Positions 1-5,274 of a stretch of DNA of 24,094 nt are shown one piece after another; position 1 is the first letter of the stretch; every line of letters starts with the position of its first letter. Origin of the DNA: CAZOYN01 sp964584135 (GTDB taxonomy: Bacteria; Patescibacteriota; Saccharimonadia; Saccharimonadales; UBA4665); assembly GCA_964584135.1 (NCBI GenBank), contig CAZOYN010000009.1, positions 1 to 24,094 of the forward strand. The letters run 5' to 3'. The position numbers and the translations under genes were made by a program. Under the pieces are notes generated by a model, which searched no databases, had not been told where the DNA came from, and was given only the letters and a program-made list of their open reading frames with translations.

Positions 1-108
1 GCGGACCATGCGATCATGTATGCTTGTGACAAATGGTTTGGTAGGGGCGATAGAATATGGCTTGTATTGGTAGCCGAGATTCCTAGCGAAAAGACACCGA
101 TAAGTTAA
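1..108 (+). CDS. 3' end of an unidentified gene (partial)
   Basis: Frame 1 is open from the window edge to a TAA at 106-108 and gives 35 residues (ADHAIMYACDKW... ending SEKTPIS). The composition looks protein-like, with W, C and an alternating hydrophobic run (WLVLVAEI). The beginning lies outside the window, so neither family nor length can be judged. It is followed by about 80 nt without an evident gene and then by a strong terminator at 193-217, which suits the end of a transcription unit. It could also be a chance open frame. Confidence 0.35.
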   Translation, partial: ADHAIMYACDKWFGRGDRIWLVLVAEIPSEKTPIS

Positions 109-192
109 GTACTAGCTTCCACATTTGATATAAGCTCATTACGCACCTGGTTACATTTCGCCCAAGGCACCGGAGCCACAATGCTAATGCTT

Positions 193-217
193 AAAAGACT
201 TCTTCGGAAGTCTTTTT
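193..217 (+). terminator. intrinsic terminator, probably bidirectional
   Basis: Perfect 10-bp stem AAAAGACTTC / GAAGTCTTTT closed by a TTCG tetraloop (203-206) and followed by T. UUCG loops stabilise RNA hairpins, and the A-run on the left gives a U-run on the other strand. It ends the upstream transcript and insulates the HAD gene, whose promoter starts 7 nt later. Confidence 0.85.
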
Positions 218-223
218 AATTAT

Positions 224-232
224 TGGTATGAT
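224..232 (+). promoter_or_regulatory. extended -10 promoter of the HAD gene (leaderless)
   Basis: TGG-TATGAT is an extended -10 element (TGn plus hexamer 227-232). Only 6 nt separate it from the ATG at 239, so the predicted transcription start falls at the start codon. There is no Shine-Dalgarno sequence. Confidence 0.55.
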
Positions 233-238
233 GAACCA

Positions 239-856
239 ATGATTAAAGCATTCGTGTTCGATTACGAAGGCGTTATCACTAAAGGTGTAGATGATGGGGT
301 TATTGCAGGACGACTTGCAGAAAATCTCCATATACCAGTAGAAATGGCAGCAGAATGGATCTTTTCTATCTGGACCCCGTTTATGAAAGCTGAACTGACG
401 GAAACTGAAGTTTGGGCGATATTTGAAGAAAACTACAAGCAGCCCATACATCAAGACCAACGGGACATCTGGCATCGATGGGAGGAGCTGACACCGCTAC
501 CCGTAATGCTCAGACTTGTTGCTGAACTTAAAGCGCAGGGTTATATGGTTGGGCTTTTATCGAATGTACTCGCGCCTACCAGAGAGCTTATTAGGCAGCA
601 TGGTGGCTATGATGGGTATGACTTTGCTGTTTTATCGAGTGAAGTAGGTTGCAAAAAGCCCGACGCAGAAATTTTCCAGCTTGTACAAGAAAAACTAAAC
701 GGAATAGCATGTAATGAAATGGTTTTTCTGGATGATAGAGAGCCGTCAATCATCACTGCACAAAGTCTCGGAATTAATGTAATCCATGTTAAAGATCACG
801 ATATTGCGATACAACAAGTCCACGAACTTCTAAAAGATACTGCCGCAGCACGCTAG
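239..856 (+). CDS. HAD-superfamily hydrolase (subfamily IA-like phosphatase)
   Basis: 205 aa, a usual length for small HAD phosphatases. Motif I is FDYEGVI, with the nucleophile Asp8. Motif II is LLSN (Ser108), motif III has Lys140 in CKKPD, and motif IV is FLDDRE (Asp165/Asp166). The alpha-helical segment between residues 20 and 85 fits a C1 cap like that of the YihX/epoxide-hydrolase-N group. The second acidic residue of motif I, normally Asp and the general acid/base, is Glu10 here, which may slow the reaction or change specificity. The family transfers phosphoryl groups through an Asp-phosphate with Mg2+; the substrate cannot be told. The gene stands alone behind a terminator and has its own extended -10 abutting the ATG. 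It faces the YggT gene convergently with an 18-nt gap. Confidence 0.85.
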   Translation: MIKAFVFDYEGVITKGVDDGVIAGRLAENLHIPVEMAAEWIFSIWTPFMKAELTETEVWAIFEENYKQPIHQDQRDIWHRWEELTPLPVMLRLVAELKAQGYMVGLLSNVLAPTRELIRQHGGYDGYDFAVLSSEVGCKKPDAEIFQLVQEKLNGIACNEMVFLDDREPSIITAQSLGINVIHVKDHDIAIQQVHELLKDTAAAR

Positions 857-874
857 CGTTGCTCGTTTGGGTAT

Positions 875-1300
875 TTAAGCAGACGGGGTCTTCCCAGCCG
901 TAATAATATCGAGTAGTTTAGCAAGGCCCCAACCAATAAGCCCATATACCACCATGGCGATGAGTATAGCGGGGTCAAATACTGAGTTAGTCACCGCACC
1001 ATTGCTGGAGGATGTATGAAAAATTCCCGAGAAGGGGGCGAGGAACCCACTAGTTAAGGAATAAATGAAAGAGACAAAACCGCTGGAAGGGTTTGCCCCA
1101 AGCAGTTTAAAGACAAACCGAAAGGCCAGCAGAATTTCAAGCAAACCAGTGAGGTAATACACGAGATAGTAGGCTCGAAATACGCTTTTTTCTTCTGCTT
1201 GTGCCTGTTTTTCCTCAGGAGCAGGCTGGCTTGTAGTTTTTTCGGTAACGACATTGCCGGTAGCTGTTTTTTGATTGACTATTTCTCTCTTTTCTTCCAT
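875..1300 (-). CDS. YggT-family membrane protein
   Basis: 141 aa. Residues 1-40 are a charged, Glu/Lys/Gln-rich cytosolic tail. A first membrane helix runs from about 43 to 66 and includes the FRFVFKLLGANP signature, followed by a loop SLTSGFLAPFSGIF that matches the YggT family's conserved aromatic/Pro stretch. A second helix covers about 109-133. YggT proteins are small integral membrane proteins often found near division or osmotic-stress genes; their biochemical role is not settled. The start is supported by AAAGGAG about 7 nt upstream of the ATG, so this gene is leadered. The long hydrophilic N-terminal tail is an addition to the core family. No operon partner: it converges on the HAD gene. 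Confidence 0.8.
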   Translation of the reverse strand: MEEKREIVNQKTATGNVVTEKTTSQPAPEEKQAQAEEKSVFRAYYLVYYLTGLLEILLAFRFVFKLLGANPSSGFVSFIYSLTSGFLAPFSGIFHTSSSNGAVTNSVFDPAILIAMVVYGLIGWGLAKLLDIITAGKTPSA

Positions 1301-1487
1301 GATATTCTCCTTTGGTTCTTGGTAATGAAATTCTGTGTTATTTATTTTTGAATTAAGCTAACGCTTATAGATTACCATATCATGCAACACACCTTAAGAA
1401 AGGTTTGCTGAGAAAAAAGTTGACTCATCATCGGATGTTCCAATCTTAAAAACCCGAATCACGCATTAGACCCCAATAGATAAAGCA

Positions 1488-1496
1488 TGCTACAAT
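1488..1496 (+). promoter_or_regulatory. extended -10 promoter of small membrane protein gene
   Basis: TGC-TACAAT (hexamer 1491-1496) is an extended -10. The predicted start near 1503 leaves a leader of about 14 nt that carries AGAAGGA before the ATG at 1517. The alternative ATG at 1487 would lie inside the promoter and is therefore unlikely. Confidence 0.5.
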
Positions 1497-1516
1497 TTCT
1501 CTTAGAAGGACTTCTA

Positions 1517-1735
1517 ATGGCAAGGCAAAATAGAGCATCAAATAAGTTAATGGCCTGTCGTATAGTTACATTACTCATCATTGCTTTTTTACTTGTCAAG
1601 TTACATATCGTCACCGACTCAACGTCGGGTTCACGTTTAGGGCTTTATATTTTTGCCCTAATAGTTGCGCTGCCGGTCACTATGCTTTTAGATAAATTTA
1701 TAGTCAGATTTTTTGAAACCGGCTCATTAAAATAA
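1517..1735 (+). CDS. small two-helix membrane protein, unknown function
   Basis: 72 aa from the ATG at 1517, chosen because AGAAGGA lies just upstream and a -10 element overlaps the more upstream ATG at 1487. A basic N-terminus (ARQNRASNK) is followed by helix 1 (about residues 14-30, IVTLLIIAFLLVKL), a short polar loop and helix 2 (about 39-57, LGLYIFALIVALPVTMLL), then a charged tail. By the positive-inside rule both termini should be cytosolic. I do not recognise the family. It is monocistronic and is followed by a degenerate repeat region. Confidence 0.6.
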   Translation: MARQNRASNKLMACRIVTLLIIAFLLVKLHIVTDSTSGSRLGLYIFALIVALPVTMLLDKFIVRFFETGSLK

Positions 1736-1748
1736 TCATCAATGTTGC

Positions 1749-1779
1749 GAAGCTCTGCCACCACGCTAAGCCAATAGGG
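1749..1779 (+). pseudogene. 3' remnant of the repeated small gene
   Basis: The codons ending at the TAG at 1777-1779 read RSSATTLSQ-stop. The other copy ends GRSFKTLGQ-stop at 4171-4173, and the DNA around ACGCTA(A/G)GCCAATAG is nearly identical at both places. I read this as the surviving tail of a copy whose front has been lost. A T-rich run follows (1781-1792). Confidence 0.35.
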
Positions 1780-1787
1780 GCCTTTTT

Positions 1788-1886
1788 TTATTATACTGAG
1801 AGATGAAGAGCGTACGCGGCGTAGACGACGAACGTAATTAGGCAACAAATTATTGAGCTGGTTAAACAGAAGGTCATGCCATGATG
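1788..1886 (+). repeat. degenerate repeat copy 1 (promoter plus broken small ORF)
   Basis: This stretch is clearly homologous to 3968-4066. Both have TATACT a few nt before ATGAAGAGC, then nearly the same sequence through to CCATGA. Copy 1 has an extra A at about 1836 (CGTAATTAGG against CGTATTAGG), which puts a TAG after 12 codons at 1839-1841 and breaks the frame that copy 2 keeps open. It also has one base fewer between the -10 and the ATG (5 nt against 6). It looks like a decayed duplicate of a small gene carried with its own promoter. Confidence 0.65.
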
Positions 1887-1952
1887 GGCAACTATAAGCT
1901 GGCTGGTAAACCAGCGGCCTACTGCCTATCTACGAAGGGCATTGTTAGTTTA

Positions 1953-1961
1953 TGGTATAGT
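1953..1961 (+). promoter_or_regulatory. extended -10 promoter of the secreted-protein gene
   Basis: TGG-TATAGT (hexamer 1956-1961) is an extended -10. A predicted start near 1968 gives a leader of about 33 nt ending in GAAGGATAG before the ATG at 2001. Confidence 0.5.
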
Positions 1962-2000
1962 ATCGCTAGAATGACTATTCTAAGGTAAGGTGAAGGATAG

Positions 2001-2930
2001 ATGAGTGAACAAGTAGCTCGGGATGTCGCTTCTCATAATCATTATCGGCGGCGTGCCCTTAGGCGCGACCTTATAGTGGCTGGTGTGGCCGCAGGCGCCG
2101 TTAGTTTATTGGCCGCCTTGCCGGCCGGTGCCGTATCGCACTCGAAACAAGAAAAGAAGATAACACTTTCAAATAACATTGGCAGTGCCTGGGCCCGCTT
2201 GAAAGCTCCTAAGGGCCTCCACATTCATAACCTGACTTTTACAAACTGCGGTGACCACAAAGTCTTGTATTTTCAGCCGGCCGGCCAGCCAGATGCAATC
2301 GGCACCGGTATATGGAGCGACAATAAACTGCAGGCAGACCGCGACCTGCCGACCATTTGGCTACCGATCGGCCAGCCTGCTATCGCTAGCGAGGGTAAAA
2401 CCCTGAAGCAGCCAACCAATCCTAATTTTACTGTGGCTGCTTCTAAATCGGGCCAGTATATTGTCCATTTGATCGCAGGTAAAAGCTCGGCCCTTAAAGA
2501 ATGCCAGGCAAGCTTCTCGGCCCCTGAGCTGAAAGCCAATCAGCAAATTTCAATGATCTATCCGGATAGTGACCGGCATGAAGTGTCGGGCAATTTAGGG
2601 TTCAACCCAGCAGACAACCAATATACTGTACCTATTGCCGGTGGAGGAGTCGCAACCGCCGATATCGATAACTACTTCTTTGGAGGTGCAGAGACGAATG
2701 CTTATGGACTTTTGGCGTCAGTCATGGTGCATAACAAAGACAGTGCTGCTATCGACATTGAAAAAAGCCTTTGCTTTGATACATCGCCCTGGACAGTTTG
2801 CCCTACTGCAACGCTTGGGAACCAAGCTACCCACCAGAACGAAGCAACTGTTGATGGCGCAAGCGTCTCTGCAGATATAATCTACATAGGCGACCTGCCC
2901 GGTTCGGCGTTTACTTACAAAATTGATTAG
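2001..2930 (+). CDS. secreted protein of unknown function
   Basis: 309 aa. The N-terminus is strongly basic (HYRRRALRRD, residues 14-23), followed by a hydrophobic stretch of about 20 residues (LIVAGVAAGAVSLLAALPAGA) that ends in an AxA-like site near residue 44. This is a signal peptide or membrane anchor. Twin arginines are present, but the SRRxFLK pattern is not, so Tat export is only possible. The mature part is Gly/Asn/Thr-rich, as in beta-sandwich exoproteins. Its Cys are few (NCGDH, KECQ, SLCFDTSPWTVC) and could form disulfides outside the cell. I recognise no family. AAGGA sits only 3 nt before the ATG, a short but usable spacing. It is flanked by degenerate DNA on both sides. Confidence 0.7.
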   Translation: MSEQVARDVASHNHYRRRALRRDLIVAGVAAGAVSLLAALPAGAVSHSKQEKKITLSNNIGSAWARLKAPKGLHIHNLTFTNCGDHKVLYFQPAGQPDAIGTGIWSDNKLQADRDLPTIWLPIGQPAIASEGKTLKQPTNPNFTVAASKSGQYIVHLIAGKSSALKECQASFSAPELKANQQISMIYPDSDRHEVSGNLGFNPADNQYTVPIAGGGVATADIDNYFFGGAETNAYGLLASVMVHNKDSAAIDIEKSLCFDTSPWTVCPTATLGNQATHQNEATVDGASVSADIIYIGDLPGSAFTYKID

Positions 2931-3033
2931 GTAAACGTCAAATGGGTTACCTGGCAAACCTAGCTGTTATGGCCAGCGTTGGCGAAATCTTTTTAGTCGT
3001 TAACTGATAAGCCAGGTGGATTTTACTATTTTT

Positions 3034-3147
3034 GTGACCGTTGGCTTGTTCTTTGCAGCTACGCTGTTAGCAGCGGGAGCAGATGTAATCGCCCTGTTGT
3101 CGATGACAGTGTACGTTGCTCGGATAAACTTGATGGTCAAAGCATAA
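3034..3147 (+). CDS. possible small hydrophobic peptide gene
   Basis: A GTG at 3034 opens 37 codons, most of them in one hydrophobic helix (TVGLFFAATLLAAGADVIALL) with a short basic tail (ARINLMVKA). A GTG at 3016 in the same frame would give 43 residues. The stop is followed within 6 nt by a perfect hairpin with a T-rich flank (3153-3182), which would suit the end of a gene. There is no clear ribosome-binding site, and a separate 21-codon hydrophobic ORF (2942-3007) lies just upstream in another frame. The region may therefore be one frameshifted small membrane protein, or noise. Confidence 0.3.
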   Translation: MTVGLFFAATLLAAGADVIALLSMTVYVARINLMVKA

Positions 3148-3152
3148 GCCTG

Positions 3153-3182
3153 TACAAAATACCTCTTTTATGGTATTTTGTA
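3153..3182. terminator. perfect 11-bp inverted repeat, terminator and/or operator
   Basis: TACAAAATACC / GGTATTTTGTA form a perfect 11-bp stem around an 8-nt loop (3164-3171), with TTTTA following. The right arm contains the presumed -10 (TATTTT, 3174-3179) of the GNAT gene, so the hairpin either ends upstream transcription or is an operator over that promoter. Confidence 0.6.
3171..3179 (+). promoter_or_regulatory. extended -10 of GNAT gene (leaderless)
   Basis: TGG-TATTTT ends 7 nt before the ATG at 3187, the same geometry as at other genes in the window, and no Shine-Dalgarno is visible. It lies inside the inverted repeat. The AT-rich context makes this call weaker than the others. Confidence 0.4.
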
Positions 3183-3186
3183 TTTT

Positions 3187-3723
3187 ATGACCTCTATCGG
3201 AATCGAAGATCGCTTAGACCTTGTGAGGGGAGCTAGTCCAGTGTTACTGCCTATGAAGCGTAAGCGTGGGTTTGAAGTTGTTCTTCCTGAGCGCTGCTTT
3301 GCGACTGTATTTATAGACAAGACCGACCAGGGGTTTGCTGCTTGCATAGACGACCTAGTAGTCAATGAAGACCTCCGGAAGCATGGCATAGGCAGCCGGC
3401 TGGTGCGGTCAGTCTTTAGGTATTGCGCCGAGATTGGCGTGGCGTACGTTGAAAGCGACATCATAAGTTCTACGGCCACGCGTAACCATGGGAAGATTTT
3501 TGGAGAAGCCGCACTGCACCTTATGTATAAGACTGGTGACAGCGAGATTGAGTTACCGCTTACGGTGGAGCAGGCTAGTTTATCTATTGACCAGGTGCAA
3601 GCGATCTGGGAAGCAGCAAGCCCAGAGCAGCAAGAGCAGCTAGACGCAGCAATCATCACAAGAGTTTACCTCAAAGATATTGACACGACTGGCTGGGAAT
3701 TACCGCTGCCTTTTAAGCGATAG
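3187..3723 (+). CDS. GNAT-family N-acetyltransferase
   Basis: 178 aa from the ATG at 3187; a TTG three codons upstream is less likely. The GNAT core is visible at about residues 50-95: beta4 (ACIDDLVVNEDLR), the acetyl-CoA pyrophosphate loop RKHGIGSRL (Q/R-x-x-G-x-G/A), then helix alpha3 and beta5 (VAYVESDI). The C-terminal 60 residues are acidic and Gln-rich (SPEQQEQLD), with no recognised domain. GNATs move an acetyl group from acetyl-CoA to an amine; the substrate here is unknown. The gene stands alone, with a leaderless-type promoter inside an inverted repeat. The frame stays open for 77 more codons after its TAG. Confidence 0.75.
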   Translation: MTSIGIEDRLDLVRGASPVLLPMKRKRGFEVVLPERCFATVFIDKTDQGFAACIDDLVVNEDLRKHGIGSRLVRSVFRYCAEIGVAYVESDIISSTATRNHGKIFGEAALHLMYKTGDSEIELPLTVEQASLSIDQVQAIWEAASPEQQEQLDAAIITRVYLKDIDTTGWELPLPFKR

Positions 3724-3983
3724 TCACGCGCTACGTCCATTAGAGAGCTGGCGGGTTTTTCTATTATTGGGGAGTGGAAGCAGACGTTAGCGTTATTTTG
3801 GAGTCCAGCAACCAGCGGACCATTGTTCAGATGCTCAGGATATGGGCCTGAACTTCCTGGCGATTCTGGAATCATTGACATGGGCATAGCATTTATTATA
3901 TTATTGGTTTACTCAAATCTAGACTGTTGGCTCAAGCCCGATCTGTTGAGCCAGTAGGAGTCTTGTTTTGTTATACTTGAGAG
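3724..3983. other. non-coding or degenerate stretch between GNAT and repeat copy 2
   Basis: No convincing gene. The GNAT frame continues open for 77 codons after the stop to a second TAG at 3955-3957. The translation shows no family I know, and the opposite strand is open for 73 codons too, so neither is compelling. The right end holds the hairpin at 3921-3963. Together with 3984-4291 this is the longest gene-poor stretch of the window. Confidence 0.5.
3921..3963 (+). terminator. terminator-like hairpin before repeat copy 2
   Basis: An inner 8-bp stem TGGCTCAA (3928-3935) / TTGAGCCA (3946-3953) lies within an outer stem AGACT / AGTCT and is followed by TGTTTTGTT. The T-run is interrupted, so strength is uncertain. 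It would insulate the repeat's own promoter (TATACT at 3972). Confidence 0.45.
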
Positions 3984-4173
3984 ATGAAGAGCATACGCGG
4001 CGTAGAGGACGAACGTATTAGGCAACAGATTATTGAACTGGTTAAACAGAAGGTCACGCCATGACGAGCGATTATACCGTAGGCAAAGCAAAGTGGGCGA
4101 ACTGGATATCTTCAATCAGATGGGCAATATCTATAGTGAAGTCGGGCGTTCGTTCAAAACGCTAGGCCAATAG
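3984..4173 (+). pseudogene. small repeated gene, copy 2 (probably frameshifted)
   Basis: An ATG at 3984, 6 nt after TG-T-TATACT (3969-3977), opens 26 codons (MKSIRGVEDERIRQQ... ending KVTP) and stops at 4062-4064. Another frame then carries 26 coding-like codons (from 4093, VGELDIFNQMGNIYSEVG... ending TLGQ) to a TAG at 4171-4173. That tail matches the remnant at 1749-1779, and the head matches repeat copy 1, so both halves recur elsewhere in the window. The simplest reading is one gene of about 60 codons broken by an indel near 4060. The alternative is two overlapping peptides: an ATG at 4061 overlaps the first stop as ATGA, but its product (Trp/Ser/Lys-rich, 34 aa) looks less natural. I do not recognise the family. 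Confidence 0.5.
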
Positions 4174-4291
4174 CAGCCTTGACCGCTATTTTATGCAGTT
4201 TGCTGTTGCTGCCCGCCTGAACCCTTAAAAGCCTTAAACCACGTGTGGTTGCACGCACATAAAGGGCTAGCAAGGAACAAGGGCTAAATTT
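4174..4291. other. intergenic stretch, nothing recognised
   Basis: Between the repeat copy and the 299-aa gene (which ends here from the other strand) I see only a short hairpin, AACCA-CGTG-TGGTT (4237-4250). There is no T-run on either side to make it a good terminator. Confidence 0.4.
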
Positions 4292-5191
4292 TTACCTCTC
4301 GCCCGACGCGCGAACCACATCGCTGTCGTCGCTCGCATTGTCACGGTTGTCCCAATAGGAACCCACCGTGCGACTGCGCGGGCCAAAGCTCACGTAGACC
4401 GACCGCAACCTGCCGCCCACCATGACGTTTTGTTTGGCAATCGTCCAAGTGGCTGGGTCAAGAGGAGCTTCGCCACGTTCCAATCTGGAAAGCTGCACGC
4501 CACGGTAGGCAGCTTCAGATGGGCTGGCTTGCTTGACAATTAATTTAGGGTTAGTTTCAGTAACATCAGGCATTTGCCTGAGGGTATTGATGGCCGCCTT
4601 GAGATTAACGCCACGGACAGCTCGGGACCCGTCAGCTGAAATACCAGAAATAGCCGGGCGGTCTTGGACGTCTATAACCACGACGCCCCACAGACTACTA
4701 TCAGTTTCATGGTTGGCCGGGTCAACTGGCTGGCTGTTAAAACGACGCCAGGTGCCAGTTGTTTGCTGGCCATTAGCTAGCTTGTGGCCACTCAGGAGAG
4801 TATTCCACTTACCTTCGCTGATGGCTTTCGGGAAGAATTCAAAACTCGGTTGGCCGTTTTTAGCCACCGCTTCAAACGTAGGGGCTAGCTCGGCTATTTT
4901 ATCCATAAAGAAACTCAGTTCTGGTAAGCGGAAAGCCTCGCCCAGTTTGCCAGTGCGGATGTAGCCTGCAACGGCCCGATATTTTTGGGCATATCGGGCA
5001 ACGACTTGCTCGCGGTAATCTGCCGGTAGGGTCTCGAGTTCTTCAACCGTAGCGGCGTCTAGCTCTGGGACTTCTACGACTGGCTCAACCGGAGCGACGG
5101 CTTCAGCTACGGCAGCATGCCCGGCTGTTTGAGCAACAGGCATAGTCGTTCGTATGGCCTCGATGGCTTCAAGCTCACTTTTTGCATCCAC
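4292..5191 (-). CDS. conserved-looking cytosolic protein, unknown function
   Basis: 299 aa with no signal peptide or membrane helix. Residues 1-60 are Ala/Glu/Val/Pro-rich and look disordered. The middle (about 65-180) is a mixed alpha/beta segment with a conserved-looking core (FEFFPKAISEGKW, TGTWRRFN, SLWGVVVIDV). The end is Arg/Asp/Ser-rich (SYWDNRDNASDDSDVVRASGER). I recognise no family. The start is a GTG; AAGGAG lies 11 nt upstream and a canonical promoter lies behind it, which makes this one of the classically leadered genes. It follows the coiled-coil gene on the same strand after 83 nt but has its own promoter. Confidence 0.7.
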   Translation of the reverse strand: MDAKSELEAIEAIRTTMPVAQTAGHAAVAEAVAPVEPVVEVPELDAATVEELETLPADYREQVVARYAQKYRAVAGYIRTGKLGEAFRLPELSFFMDKIAELAPTFEAVAKNGQPSFEFFPKAISEGKWNTLLSGHKLANGQQTTGTWRRFNSQPVDPANHETDSSLWGVVVIDVQDRPAISGISADGSRAVRGVNLKAAINTLRQMPDVTETNPKLIVKQASPSEAAYRGVQLSRLERGEAPLDPATWTIAKQNVMVGGRLRSVYVSFGPRSRTVGSYWDNRDNASDDSDVVRASGER

Positions 5192-5202
5192 AGTATCTAT
5201 AA

Positions 5203-5208
5203 CTCCTT
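5203..5208 (-). promoter_or_regulatory. Shine-Dalgarno AAGGAG that decides the GTG start
   Basis: AAGGAG on the minus strand is 11 nt from the GTG at 5191. The spacing is long, but no other in-frame start fits better. Confidence 0.5.
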
Positions 5209-5238
5209 AATCTCTAGAGTTAGCTAGATTTTAGTGCT

Positions 5239-5267
5239 ATGATAATACTTTTGCTTAGGTTTGTCAA
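5239..5267 (-). promoter_or_regulatory. canonical sigma70-type promoter of the 299-aa gene
   Basis: On the minus strand, TTGACA (5267-5262) is followed by a 17-nt spacer and TATCAT (5244-5239). The predicted start near 5232 gives a leader of about 40 nt including AAGGAG. This is the best -35/-10 pair in the window. Confidence 0.7.
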
Positions 5268-5274
5268 GTCTTAG

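Noticed and set aside
1902..1915. GCTGG-TAAA-CCAGC hairpin as a terminator
   Set aside because: Only 5 bp, and not followed by a T-run.
3909..4115. 68-codon minus-strand frame across repeat copy 2
   Set aside because: The opposite strand carries the recurring ORF and promoter. The minus product has no ribosome site and does not recur in copy 1.
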